A stretch of 64,000 nucleotides of DNA. Source: Rhodococcus triatomae (lineage in GTDB: Bacteria; Actinomycetota; Actinomycetes; Mycobacteriales; Mycobacteriaceae). The stretch spans positions 3,782,001 to 3,846,000 of the forward strand of contig NZ_CP048814.1 of assembly GCF_014217785.1 (NCBI RefSeq), given 5' to 3'. The notes beneath the pieces are model-generated. The model was not told the origin of the DNA. It saw only the letters and a list, made by a program, of their open reading frames with translations, and made no database searches. Shown in pieces: positions 27,344 through 36,600 of the stretch; the stretch's first letter is position 1; the number at the start of each line of letters is the position of its first letter. The translations under genes and the position numbers were made by a program.

Positions 27344-27664
27344 GTGTCCGCGACGACATGCCGAGGGGTATCCGAAACAGTAACCACTGCAACCACGTTC
27401 ATCGAGGTGGTTGCCTCTCGCCGGGAGCTGCCCTGCCGCGGAGGCGATCCCGATCTCTGGTTCGCCGATTCTCCCGCGCAGCTCGAGGAAGCCAAGACGC
27501 TGTGCGGATCGTGTCCCATCCGTCAGCGATGTCTCGCGGCAGCCCTCGATCGAGGTGAACCGTGGGGAGTGTGGGGCGGAGAGATCTTCGACCAGGGCGC
27601 GGTGATCGCCCGCAAGCGTCCTCGGGGACGTCCGCGGAAGAACCCTGCCCCGCTGTGCGCCTGA
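27344..27664 (+). CDS. whiB7: WhiB7 antibiotic-resistance regulator
   Basis: WhiB7 is a small Fe-S transcription factor that binds the primary sigma factor and activates intrinsic resistance genes. The 106-residue protein has the four cluster cysteines C31, C54, C57 and C63 (CGSCPIRQRC), the sigma-contacting GVWGGE turn at 75-80, and the C-terminal AT-hook RGRPRK at 94-99 that distinguishes WhiB7. GAGGAGG precedes the GTG. The 340-nt leader with upstream ORF and hairpin, and the AT-rich promoter, match the attenuation and autoactivation known for mycobacterial whiB7. Confidence 0.95.
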   Translation: MSATTCRGVSETVTTATTFIEVVASRRELPCRGGDPDLWFADSPAQLEEAKTLCGSCPIRQRCLAAALDRGEPWGVWGGEIFDQGAVIARKRPRGRPRKNPAPLCA

Positions 27665-27702
27665 GGTGTCGGTGCCGGTCATCGTGCCGGCACCGACACC
27701 TC
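27663..27702. terminator. Bidirectional terminator between whiB7 and the ABC1 kinase gene
   Basis: Sixteen-base perfect arms (27663-27678 and 27687-27702, reading GAGGTGTCGGTGCCGG and its complement) enclose an 8-base loop. It overlaps the whiB7 stop codon and lies 7 bp before the convergent gene's stop. Confidence 0.75.
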
Positions 27703-27709
27703 GGCGGTG

Positions 27710-29050
27710 CTAGACCTCTTCGGTGTCGGGCAGTTCGGCGGGCGTGGTGAATCCGGGCAGCCACCGGGTGAGAATTGCCATGTACGGGGCGTTGGCATCC
27801 AGCTGGGCGCAGATGCCGACCGATCCGAGCAGCACCCGGAAGATCATCAGGTACTCCGCGGGAAGGTTCAGGGAGCGGCCGGTCCGGAAATGGGTACCGG
27901 AGAAGTCGGTGGCCACTCCCGCCGCCTGCTGCATCCAGTCGCGGGTGAAGTGGAACGAGTCGGCCCGGATCGGATCGGTGAACGGCCGCAGGTAGTCGGC
28001 GATCTCGGCATCGGACACTGTACGGCCCGGAAGTACGAATCCGTTGTCGTGCAACAGTTTCGTGAGTTGATCGAAATCCTCGTCGACGGCGAGCCGGAGC
28101 ATCGTCCCCAGGATCTCGGGCAGCCCTTCGGGAAACGGAGCCGCGGCACCGAAATCGATGATGCCCAGTCGTCCGTCCGGGTGGAGCATGAAGTTGCCGG
28201 GGTGCGGGTCGCAGTGCAGCATCCCGACCTGGGCGGGCGAAGCCACGTGGAACTCGGCGAGGAGGGCACCGCATCGATTGCGTTCCTCGGCGCTGCCGGA
28301 CGTGATGATCCGGGACAGCGGGGTGGCCGACATCCATTCGGTGACGACGACCTTGGGCGCGCTGGCGACGACCTTCGGCACCACGAATCGGTCGTCTCCG
28401 TCGAAGATCTCGGCGAACTTCCGCTGGTTGGCCGCCTCGATGCGGTAGTCCAGTTCCTCCTCGGTGCGGGCGTTGAACTCGTCGATGACCGGTTTGACGT
28501 CGACACCCGGCATCACCGTGGCGAACATGCCCGCGAACCGGGCGAGGGTCTTGAGGTCGGCACGGAGTGCCTCGTCGGCACCGGGGTACTGCACCTTGAC
28601 CGCGACTTCCCGCCCGTCGGCCCACACGCCGCGATGGACCTGCCCGATGCTGGCGGACGCGGTCGGCTCGTCGTCGAACGAGGTGAACCGCTCCCGCCAC
28701 TTGGTTCCGAGTTGCCGGTCGAGCACCTTGTGGACCGCACGAGTCGGCATCGGCGGTGCCGCCGACTGCAGCTTGTTGAGCGACTCACGGTACGGCTCGG
28801 CGAACTCCTCCGGGATCGCGGCTTCCATGACGCTCAGGGCCTGCCCCAGCTTCATGGCGCCACCCTTGAGCTCGCCGAGAACGGAGAAGAGTTGCTCGGC
28901 GGCCCGAGCACTCATCTGGGCCTCGATCTCCTCCTTGTCGCCGCCGGCGAGCCTGCGACCGAAACCGAGAGCGGCGCGACCGGCCATTCCCAGGGGAATG
29001 CTCGCGAGTTTGGCGGTGCGGGCGGAACTCTTGCGCGGGATGTCGGACAC
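27710..29050 (-). CDS. ABC1/UbiB-family atypical protein kinase
   Basis: This 446-residue protein is of the ABC1 (AarF/UbiB) atypical kinase family. Family signatures are clear: the KxGQ motif in GGAMKLGQALS, the Ala-rich nucleotide loop ASASIGQVHRG, VAVKVQYPG with the Lys, EELDYRIEAANQRKF, the catalytic HCDPHPGNFML and the DFG equivalent IIDFGAA. Such kinases often affect lipid or quinone metabolism; no substrate is shown here. Actinobacteria keep this gene convergent with whiB7 (Rv3197 in M. tuberculosis). The GTG start was chosen for its VSDIPRKSSARTAKLASIPLG N-terminus; it begins 7 bp after the upstream gene, so the two form an operon. Confidence 0.88.
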   Translation of the reverse strand: MSDIPRKSSARTAKLASIPLGMAGRAALGFGRRLAGGDKEEIEAQMSARAAEQLFSVLGELKGGAMKLGQALSVMEAAIPEEFAEPYRESLNKLQSAAPPMPTRAVHKVLDRQLGTKWRERFTSFDDEPTASASIGQVHRGVWADGREVAVKVQYPGADEALRADLKTLARFAGMFATVMPGVDVKPVIDEFNARTEEELDYRIEAANQRKFAEIFDGDDRFVVPKVVASAPKVVVTEWMSATPLSRIITSGSAEERNRCGALLAEFHVASPAQVGMLHCDPHPGNFMLHPDGRLGIIDFGAAAPFPEGLPEILGTMLRLAVDEDFDQLTKLLHDNGFVLPGRTVSDAEIADYLRPFTDPIRADSFHFTRDWMQQAAGVATDFSGTHFRTGRSLNLPAEYLMIFRVLLGSVGICAQLDANAPYMAILTRWLPGFTTPAELPDTEEV

Positions 29051-29057
29051 CCCACCA

Positions 29058-29954
29058 TCATGGCGGAAGATTCGGCGAGCCGACCACACCGGTGTCGAGA
29101 TGTCGGCACCGGCAGTCCCTACGACGCGGCCATCGGCGGCGGCGGACGGTCAGCCCGGTGAGATCGATCTCGAGGGTGTGGTTCACGGAGGCGGGGAGCT
29201 CGCTACGGTGCGCTCCCAGGACGGCGTCCAGCTGGGCGAGAGCCACGGCCGAGGTGGCCATCACGGTGGCGGGGTCCGCGTGCCCGGCTCGGCCGAGTAG
29301 TTGCGCTGCCAGATGCGGCCACTGGGGATCGCGGGCGCCGCGGTAGAGGTCGGCGCAGCCGAGGCAGCTCGTGTGCCCGGGGAGAACCAGCGGACCGACG
29401 ATTCCGTGACCGTCGCGCAGGCGGACCGACAGGTGCGGTATCCGGTAACGCACCAGGTCGAGGACGAGGCGTGGATCGGCGACGAGGTCGTCGGCGAGCA
29501 CCACGCAGGTGGTCTTCCACCGTCCTGCGTCGGCGTCCGGCGGGTACCGCACCGAGCGGGTGATCCGTGCGTTCGCCCCACGCAGCGCCGCCACGAGCGC
29601 ATCGGACAGTGGTCCTCTCCCGTGAACCCGCACGGCGGGCGTCCGGTCGGGTGGCGGTGTCGCTGTCGCACGGACGGCGACACCCACTCGTTCGAGTTCG
29701 TCGAGGACGGCGCCCATCGCGCTGGGGGCGATGTCGTGCCCGGCGGCCACCCACATGATCTGTGGGCGGGAGATCTTGCCGTCGAACAGATCCAGAACCT
29801 CGAGCAGCGCACGTGCGGTGACGCGTGGCGGTGGAGTCAGGATCAGGGCCGATTCCGGGTCCCAGCCGATCTGCAGGCGTCCGTCCGGCCGGGTCAGCAA
29901 TGGTCGGCGTGGATCCAGGCTGTACCCGGCTGTGGTGGGCGCCGTGACGTTCAT
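29058..29954 (-). CDS. Cyclodehydratase-like (ThiF/TOMM-type) protein of unknown role
   Basis: This 298-residue protein of the Rv3196 type resembles the bacteriocin-cyclodehydratase domain of E1-like TOMM enzymes. Visible features are VTARALLEVLDLFDGKISR (winged-helix-like N-terminus), VRVHGRGPLSDALVAAL, where a Rossmann motif would sit, and the family block LPGHTSCLGCADLYRGARDP followed by WPHLAAQLLG. The CxxC pair and a late CRC may bind zinc. There is no full ATP-binding E1 motif, so it is probably not a complete adenylating enzyme. Upstream partner of the ABC1 kinase with 7 bp between them. No YcaO enzyme or obvious precursor peptide is nearby. Confidence 0.6.
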   Translation of the reverse strand: MNVTAPTTAGYSLDPRRPLLTRPDGRLQIGWDPESALILTPPPRVTARALLEVLDLFDGKISRPQIMWVAAGHDIAPSAMGAVLDELERVGVAVRATATPPPDRTPAVRVHGRGPLSDALVAALRGANARITRSVRYPPDADAGRWKTTCVVLADDLVADPRLVLDLVRYRIPHLSVRLRDGHGIVGPLVLPGHTSCLGCADLYRGARDPQWPHLAAQLLGRAGHADPATVMATSAVALAQLDAVLGAHRSELPASVNHTLEIDLTGLTVRRRRWPRRRDCRCRHLDTGVVGSPNLPP

Positions 29955-30004
29955 GCCTCGACGATCGCACGACCAGGGGCGACGACCGCGGCCGTCGACC
30001 CCGG

Positions 30005-30013
30005 TTATCCACA
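30005..30013 (+). promoter_or_regulatory. Perfect DnaA box
   Basis: TTATCCACA, the exact DnaA-box consensus, lies 51 bp upstream of the cyclodehydratase-like gene's start, in its likely promoter region. It is the second perfect box within about 3 kb. Confidence 0.5.
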
Positions 30014-30071
30014 GGGTGACAACTCGTGGACCTGGGATTGTGCCGGTCGAGCAAAGTTTTCCGGGATATCG

Positions 30072-31511
30072 CTACTTCGTGTCGCCGGTGTCGGGGCCGC
30101 GGTCTTCGGGGCCGGCGTCGTCGGTGTCGGAACTGCCGTCGGCGTCGCCGGAGGAGCCGGCCTCGGATTCCCTACCGGCCCGCTCCCGCGCCTCGGTGGC
30201 CTCGAGCTGGGCGATCGGGTCGTCGAAGTTGCCGATGTCTCCGCCTCCGCGTACCCGGTCGATGAAGCCTGCCGGATTGTCGAGGTCGGTGGAGTCGGGG
30301 AGCAGGTCCGGGTGGGCCCAGACGCCGTCCCGCAGATCGACCCCGGCATCGACGGTGAGCCGGCGCCACAGGGCGGCGGCCTCCCGCACCTTGCGGGGCC
30401 GGAGTTCGAGTCCGACGAGCGTGGCGAACGTCTGTTCCGCCGGTCCGCCGCCGGCTCGTCGGCGGCGCAGCGTCTCGCTCAGCGCGGCCACGCCCGGCAG
30501 CCGGTCGCCGATCGCCTCCGCCACGACGACCTCGACCCAGCCCTCGACCAGTGCGAGGAGGGTTTCGAGCCGTTCCAGGGCCTGCTTCTGTTCGGGTGTG
30601 GTCTGTGGCTCGAAGGCACCCTGCTGCAGGATTCCCTCGAGCTGGGACGGGTCGGACAGTGCGGACGGATCGAGGCCCTTGGCGAGTTCCTCGATCGCCG
30701 AGAAATCCATGGTGATCCCGCGCGCGTACTCCTCGACGGTGGCGAGCAACCGCTGCCGCAGCCACGGCACGTGACTGTAGAGGCGCTGGTAGGCGGCTTC
30801 ACGGGCAGCGAGGAAGACGAGGATCTCACGATCGGGCTGCTCGAGCCCCTTGCTGAACTCCTCGATCGCCTCGGGAAGTAGGGCGCCTACGCCGGCCGGG
30901 CCGAGCGGCAGGCCGATGTCGGTGGAGGTGAGGACCTCCTTCGACAGCTGCCCCAGCGCCTGACCGAGCTGCGAGCCGAACGCGAGCCCACCCATCTGCG
31001 TCATCATTCCCAGCATCGGCCCCGCCATCTGCTGGGCCTCGGGAGGCAATCCCTGCGCCCACATGCCCGAGACCTTCTCCGCGACCGGATCACACAGCCG
31101 CTTCCAGGTGTCGATCGTGTGGTCGAGCCAGTCGACCGGCGTCCACGCCTGCACCCGGGTCGCGCCCGCAGGCAGCGTCGTCGCGGGGTCGAGCCACAGC
31201 TCGGCGAGTCGGGAGGCCTCGGTGACAGCATCGGTGTTGCCGCGAGTGATCGGGCGTGGAGTGCCGATCTGCTGGCGGGCCAGCTTCTTGGCGACGTCGT
31301 AGTTCACGGGCCCGGACTCGCCGCTGCCCATCGAGCTGCCCATGCCACTGAGCATCTGGCCGAACTGGGTCAGCATCTGTCCGAGCGCGGACGGGTCGAA
31401 GCCGCCGGCGCCGAACGCGCCCGCGAACGGGTCGCCTTCGGGACCCTTGCGGTTCCCGTCCCGGTCCGGGTCGTCGTCGGAGTTGGAAAAGCCGAACGGC
31501 GGATTGCTCAT
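30072..31511 (-). CDS. Zincin-like (DUF2342) conserved protein
   Basis: This 479-residue protein of the actinobacterial zincin_2/DUF2342 family is often labelled a zinc-dependent metalloprotease. It starts with a Gly/Asp-rich disordered stretch and a Gln/Met/Gly segment, has the family motif LAAREAAYQRLYSHVPWLRQ near residue 245, and ends in an acidic Asp/Gly/Ser tail. I see no HExxH, so protease activity is doubtful. A TACCGT -10 (31519-31524, minus strand) lies seven bases before the ATG, suggesting a leaderless transcript and explaining why GGAGG is too close to act as a ribosome site. Divergent from the PDZ protease gene. Confidence 0.75.
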   Translation of the reverse strand: MSNPPFGFSNSDDDPDRDGNRKGPEGDPFAGAFGAGGFDPSALGQMLTQFGQMLSGMGSSMGSGESGPVNYDVAKKLARQQIGTPRPITRGNTDAVTEASRLAELWLDPATTLPAGATRVQAWTPVDWLDHTIDTWKRLCDPVAEKVSGMWAQGLPPEAQQMAGPMLGMMTQMGGLAFGSQLGQALGQLSKEVLTSTDIGLPLGPAGVGALLPEAIEEFSKGLEQPDREILVFLAAREAAYQRLYSHVPWLRQRLLATVEEYARGITMDFSAIEELAKGLDPSALSDPSQLEGILQQGAFEPQTTPEQKQALERLETLLALVEGWVEVVVAEAIGDRLPGVAALSETLRRRRAGGGPAEQTFATLVGLELRPRKVREAAALWRRLTVDAGVDLRDGVWAHPDLLPDSTDLDNPAGFIDRVRGGGDIGNFDDPIAQLEATEARERAGRESEAGSSGDADGSSDTDDAGPEDRGPDTGDTK

Positions 31512-31639
31512 ACCTCCAACGGTACAAGGGTGGTCCACGCGGATGCAGTGCCGAGATCACGCTGTGGGTGAACACGCCGGAGCAGGCGTACGACGAGGGC
31601 GTCCGGGCATCGTCGGGCGCGCGCTCTACCCTGGGTCTG

Positions 31640-32662
31640 GTGAATCGACGGATCGTGACGCTCATCGCCGCGCTGGCACCGATCGTGGTACTCGGAGTTC
31701 TGGGCACTGTCGTACAGGTTCCCTTCGTCGCCCTGGGCCCCGGCCCGACGTTCGACACCCTCGGCACGGTGGGGGATCGCGAGGTGGTGGACATCCAGGG
31801 CATCGACGTGGACGAGGTGTCCGGCCACCTCAACATGACCACCGTCGCGGTTCGGGACAACCTCAACGTGTTCGAGGCGTTCGGGATGTGGGCCAGTGGA
31901 CGCCACGGCCTGGTGCCGCGCGAGCAGGTCTACCCGCCGGAGAAGTCCAAGGAAGAGGTCCAGCAGGAGAACGACGCCGACTTCCGGCGCTCGGAGGATG
32001 CCGCGGAACTCGCGGCCCTCGGATTCCTCGGCGAGCCGGTGCTCCTCACCGTCGGACAGGTCGGCGAGGACGGGCCTTCCTCGGGGCTGCTCGTGGAGGG
32101 CGATCAGATTCTCGCCGTCGAGGGGCAGGCGGTCACCACCGTGGTCGACGTGCAGCAGGCGGTGGCGGACGCGGGGCCGGGAACCTCGATCGTGGTCGAC
32201 GTGCTGCGCGAGGGCGAGCCGCTGGCGGTGGAGGTGCGCCTCGGTGCGCGCCCGGACGACGAGTCGCGCGGATACCTCGGGGTGACTCCGGAGCAGGTGC
32301 CCGACGTCCCGTTCACGATCGATTTCAATCTCGCCGACATCGGTGGCCCGTCCGCCGGCCTGATGTTCAGCCTCGCCGTCATCGACAAACTCACGCCGGG
32401 GGCACTCAACGGTGGCGACTTCGTCGCCGGCACCGGCACGATCGATCCCGCAGGCGACGTGGGCCCGATCGGGGGCATCCGGTACAAGTTGATCGCGGCA
32501 CGCGAAGCCGGGGCCGAGACGTTCCTGGTCCCGTCGAAGAACTGTGACGAGGCCCGTCAGGGCGCGCCGGACGGACTGCGGCTGGTGCGGGTGGAGACGT
32601 TGACCGGTGCCGTCGAGGCGCTCGATTCCCTGAGTGCCGGTGGGGACGCGCCGTCCTGCTGA
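31640..32662 (+). CDS. Membrane-anchored PDZ/Lon-type (S16) serine protease
   Basis: This 340-residue protein has one N-terminal membrane span (VTLIAALAPIVVLGVLGTVV), a PDZ domain around residues 125-200 (LLVEGDQILAVEGQAV), and a C-terminal Lon-like protease domain with the catalytic Ser in GGPSAGLMFSLAVID and the Lys in GGIRYKLIAAREAGA. The extracytoplasmic location of the protease part is inferred. The GTG at 31640 gives the same length as M. tuberculosis Rv3194c and lies seven bases after a TACCCT -10 (31627-31632), so a leaderless start is likely. An in-frame GTG at 31568 would add 24 hydrophilic residues. Confidence 0.88.
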   Translation: MNRRIVTLIAALAPIVVLGVLGTVVQVPFVALGPGPTFDTLGTVGDREVVDIQGIDVDEVSGHLNMTTVAVRDNLNVFEAFGMWASGRHGLVPREQVYPPEKSKEEVQQENDADFRRSEDAAELAALGFLGEPVLLTVGQVGEDGPSSGLLVEGDQILAVEGQAVTTVVDVQQAVADAGPGTSIVVDVLREGEPLAVEVRLGARPDDESRGYLGVTPEQVPDVPFTIDFNLADIGGPSAGLMFSLAVIDKLTPGALNGGDFVAGTGTIDPAGDVGPIGGIRYKLIAAREAGAETFLVPSKNCDEARQGAPDGLRLVRVETLTGAVEALDSLSAGGDAPSC

Positions 32663-32683
32663 CCGACGACGGCGGTGTCGTCG

Positions 32684-33283
32684 TCAGCTCCAGTCGTCCT
32701 CGGGGCCGGCATCGAAGGTCGCATACAGGGCGTTGACCAGGTTCGGTGCCAGGTCGTCCGACGTACGCAGATCCATCTCGCCGAACGGATCCGCGTCCTC
32801 GTCGGGACGCAGCTGGAGCACACTCACCGACGGTCCGTCACGCAGCACACCGGCGATCAGTCTCGCCTCCCGGCGATCCGGGTGCGCCAGCGCGGCGGCA
32901 CGGGCCGCCGCGTCCGCGCCGGTCGTGGTCGTCGCCGACGCCAGCACGTCGGACTCGGCGGTCGGCGGCAGCACGACGATCTCCTGCACGAGGACACAGC
33001 CGACGACCGAATCCGGCCAACTGGTGGTGGCGAGGAACTCGTCGAGGGCGGGGGAGCCGCCGTCGATGTCGTCGGGGAACGCCTCCTGCTCCACCGGCGT
33101 CAGCTGCGCACCGTCCTCGAGCTGATCGAGCAGCGTCGGCTCGGCGGCGGCGAGGAGAGCGGTCGGCACGAGCCCGAACATGCGCGGAGGACCGCCCCAC
33201 CCGTCCGCGTCGACGTGGTCGATCACCTCGCGCACACAGCGAGCGAGAGTCTGATCGGGGTGCCGGATGATCGAATCGTTCAC
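32684..33283 (-). CDS. PPA1309-family conserved protein
   Basis: This 199-residue conserved actinobacterial protein of unknown function resembles the PPA1309 family. Characteristic stretches are VNDSIIRHPDQTLARCVREV, GWGGPPRMFGLVPTALL and, near the end, DLAPNLVNALYATFDAGPED. It is acidic and soluble with no signal peptide. The GTG start was chosen because the conserved region begins there. Convergent with the PDZ protease, 21 bp between stops. Confidence 0.75.
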   Translation of the reverse strand: MNDSIIRHPDQTLARCVREVIDHVDADGWGGPPRMFGLVPTALLAAAEPTLLDQLEDGAQLTPVEQEAFPDDIDGGSPALDEFLATTSWPDSVVGCVLVQEIVVLPPTAESDVLASATTTTGADAAARAAALAHPDRREARLIAGVLRDGPSVSVLQLRPDEDADPFGEMDLRTSDDLAPNLVNALYATFDAGPEDDWS

Positions 33284-33301
33284 GGTGCCAGTGTCCCATC
33301 G

Positions 33302-33334
33302 CGGTCCCATCCCGGTCCCATCCCGGTCCCACCC
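33302..33334. repeat. Three tandem 11-bp repeats upstream of the PPA1309 gene
   Basis: CGGTCCCATCC is repeated three times in register, the last copy with one change, beginning 19 bp upstream of the PPA1309 start codon. On the coding strand of that gene it reads GGATGGGACCG repeated. It would lie in or near the promoter. Confidence 0.7.
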
Positions 33335-33512
33335 CGCGGCGACCCTCCCGGCGGGCACCTCCGTGTCGTTCCCAGCCGATCCGTATCGGTGTGATTCGGC
33401 GGGTTTCGCTCGGACCGCGACGCCCGTAGTCTGCGCGGAGGACGTGGCGTTCCCGGCCCGGCCCACACCGGCCGGTCGGGCACTCGCCGACGTTACGTAG
33501 AGTGGGACGAAA

Positions 33513-33541
33513 CGGTCGCGCCCCGACTCGGGGCGCGACCG
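33513..33541. terminator. Strong orphan hairpin upstream of the UPF0182 gene
   Basis: Perfect 14-base arms CGGTCGCGCCCCGA / TCGGGGCGCGACCG around a single base, inside the 319-bp divergent intergenic region (33284-33602). No annotated gene ends here. It could sit in the UPF0182 leader or end a short untranslated transcript. The rest of this region shows only the tandem repeats. Confidence 0.5.
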
Positions 33542-33602
33542 CAACAGACCGGTGCTGGTTTACGCGACGCAGGGTCGTCGCCGAGGTGATGGAGTGTGGC
33601 AC

Positions 33603-36600
33603 GTGGGCATGCGGCCCCCGCAAGGCTTACCGTCTTTGTCCAAACGAAATCGTGTGCTGCTCGTGATCGCCCTGATCTTCGCGGCACTGCTGCTCATGGG
33701 TCCGCGACTGATCAGCACCTACACGGATTGGCTGTGGTTCCGCGAGGTCGGCTTCACCAACGTCTTCACGACGGTGCTGCTCACGCGGGTCCTGCTGTTC
33801 GTGGCGGTCGGCGTGATCGTCGGGCTCATCGTGTGGGGGGCCCTGCTGGTCGCCTACCGCTGGCGCCCGGTGTTCGTCCCGGTTGCAGGACCGAACGACC
33901 CGGTGGCGCGCTACCGGACCACCGTGATGTCCCGGATGCGGCTGTTCAGCATCGGCATTCCCGTCGTGATCGGCATCTTCGCGGGTCTGGTCGCGCAGTC
34001 GAGCTGGGTCACCGTGCAGATGTTCATCAACGGCGGATCCTTCGGTGTCCAGGACCCGGAGTTCGGCCTCGACGTCGGCTTCTACGCGTTCGATCTGCCG
34101 TTCTACCGGTTCGTTCTCAACTGGCTGTTCGTGGCGATCCTGCTGGCGTTCTTCGCCAGCCTGCTCACGCACTACGTCTTCGGTGGTATCCGGCTCGGCG
34201 GCCGCGAGGGCGGCTCGTTCAGCACGGCGGCGCGGGTGCAGCTGGCGGTGCTCGCCGGAACCTTCGTTCTCCTCAAGGCCGTCGCGTACTGGCTCGATCG
34301 ATATTCGCTGCTGTCCAGCAGCCGCAAGGAGCCCACGTTCACCGGCGGTAGCTTCACCGACATCAACGCGGTGCTTCCGGCGAAGCTGATCCTCCTGGCA
34401 ATCGCGGTCATCTGTGCCGGTGCCTTCTTCGCCGCCATCGTGCTCAAGGATCTGCGGATCCCGGCCATGGCCACGGCGTTGCTGGTGCTCTCGTCCGTTC
34501 TGGTCGGTGCCGCATGGCCGCTGGTCGTCGAGCAGTTCTCGGTGCGCCCCAACGCCGCCGAGAAGGAGAGCCCGTACATCGAGCGCAACATCGCCGCCAC
34601 GCGGCAGGCGTACGGGATCACCGACGAGAACATCGAGTATCAGGACTATCCCGGATTCGCGGCGCCCGACACGTCCCCGCGGGACGTGCCGGCCGATGTC
34701 ACGACCATCGCCAACACTCGACTGCTCGACCCGAACGTGCTCTCGCGCACCTTCACTCAGCAGCAGCAGCTCAAGAACTTCTACGGGTTCCCGCCGTCGC
34801 TGGACATCGACCGCTACACGATCGACGGTGAGGTCCAGGACTTCGTCGTCGCCGCTCGCGAACTCTCGCCGCGGAGCCTGACGGGTAACCAGACGGACTG
34901 GATCAACCGCCACACCGTCTACACCCACGGCAACGGTCTCGTCGCCGCGCCCGCCAATCGCGTCAACGCCGCGGCCGGTGACTCCGTCGAGGAAGCCGCC
35001 AACAGCAACAGCGGCTACCCGGTGTACATGGTCAGCGACATCGCCTCGCAGGAGAGCGGCAACCAGGTCATCCCGGTCGAGCAGCCGCGTATCTACTACG
35101 GCGAGGTGATCGCCGACACCGATGCGGACTACGCGATCGTCGGCAGTGCCGACGGCGAGGGGCCACGCGAGTACGACACCGACATCGCGCGCTATTCCTA
35201 CACCGGCGCCGGTGGCGTGCCGATCGGCAACTGGGTGAACCGCCTCGCCTTCGCGGCGAAGTACGCCGAGCGCAACATCCTCTTCTCGGGGGCGATCGGA
35301 TCCGAGTCGAAGATCATCTACAACCGGGATCCGCGCAGCCGTGTCACCCAGGTCGCGCCGTGGCTCACCGCCGACGGCAACACCTATCCCGCGGTGGTCG
35401 ACGGCAAGATCGTCTGGATCGTCGACGCGTACACCACCCTGCAGGACTACCCGTACGCACAGCGCAGCTCGCTGGACGGCCTCGTCGAGGACAGCATCGA
35501 CCAGAACACCGGTCGCCTGCTCCCGCGCAAGGAGGTGTCCTACATCCGCAACTCGGTGAAGGCCACCGTCGACGCGTACGACGGCACCGTCACCCTCTTC
35601 CAGGTGGACGACAACGATCCGGTTCTGGACGCGTGGATGGGCGTGTTCCCCGACGCGGTCCAGCCCGAGGATTCCATCTCGGACGAGTTGCGGGCGCACT
35701 TCCGCTACCCGGAGGACCTGTTCAAGGTGCAGCGCGAGATGCTCGCGAAGTACCACGTGGACGATCCGAAGGAGTTCTTCACGAACAACGCCTTCTGGTC
35801 GGTGCCGAGCGATCCGACGATCGACACGTCGGCGAACCAGCCGCCGTACTACGTCACGGTCGGTGATCCGGAGACGGGCGATCCCTCGTTCAACCTGACC
35901 AGTGCCATGGTCGGGTACAACCGCGAGTTCCTGTCGGCGTACCTGACGGTGAAGTCCGATCCGGAGAACTACGGCAAGTTCACCGTCATGCAGCTGCCCA
36001 CGGACAGCCAGACCCAGGGTCCGCAGCAGACGCAGAACTCGATGATCTCCGATCCTCGGGTGGCATCGGAGCGGACGCTGCTCGAGCGATCCAACCGGAT
36101 CCAGTACGGCAACCTGTTGACACTGCCCATCGCGAACGGCGGCATCCTCTACGTCGAGCCGATGTACACCGAGCGCAGCTCGGCAGGCCCGAACACGTCG
36201 ACGTTCCCGCAGTTGTCGCGAGTGATGGTCAGCTACCGTGAGCCACCGCCGGGCAACAACATCCGGGTTGGATACGCTCCGACGCTGGCCCAGGCGCTGG
36301 ATCAGGTCTTCGGTGCCGGAACGGGCGCGGTGGCGACCGCGCCGAGTGCGGAGACGGAGCCGACCGAGGGTACCGAGCCGCAGACACCGGCTCCGGACAC
36401 CGACGGGGGCGCCGTCCCGGCTCCCGCACCGGCCCCGGCACCCGCTCCCGCGGCGACGCCGCCGGTCGACGTGGCGGCTGCGGTCGCCGAGTTGGATGCC
36501 TCGCTGGCGGCGCTGAAGGCCGCACAGCAGAGCGGTGACTTCGCCGCGTACGGTTCGGCGCTCGAACGGGTCCAGCAGGCGGTCACCGCCTACGAGGCCC

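Noticed and set aside
30072..31511. Active zinc metalloprotease
   Set aside because: No HExxH motif is visible despite the family's usual label.
33302..33334. CRISPR-like repeat array
   Set aside because: The units are 11 bp in direct tandem with no spacers, and no cas genes are present.
33267..33500. A 77-codon plus-strand frame in the UPF0182 upstream region
   Set aside because: It begins antisense to the PPA1309 start, runs through the tandem repeat, and has no ribosome site or family resemblance.
33627..35756. A 709-codon minus-strand frame opposite the UPF0182 gene
   Set aside because: It has extreme Asp/Glu/Arg/Val composition and no conserved motif, while the plus strand encodes a recognisable membrane-protein family.
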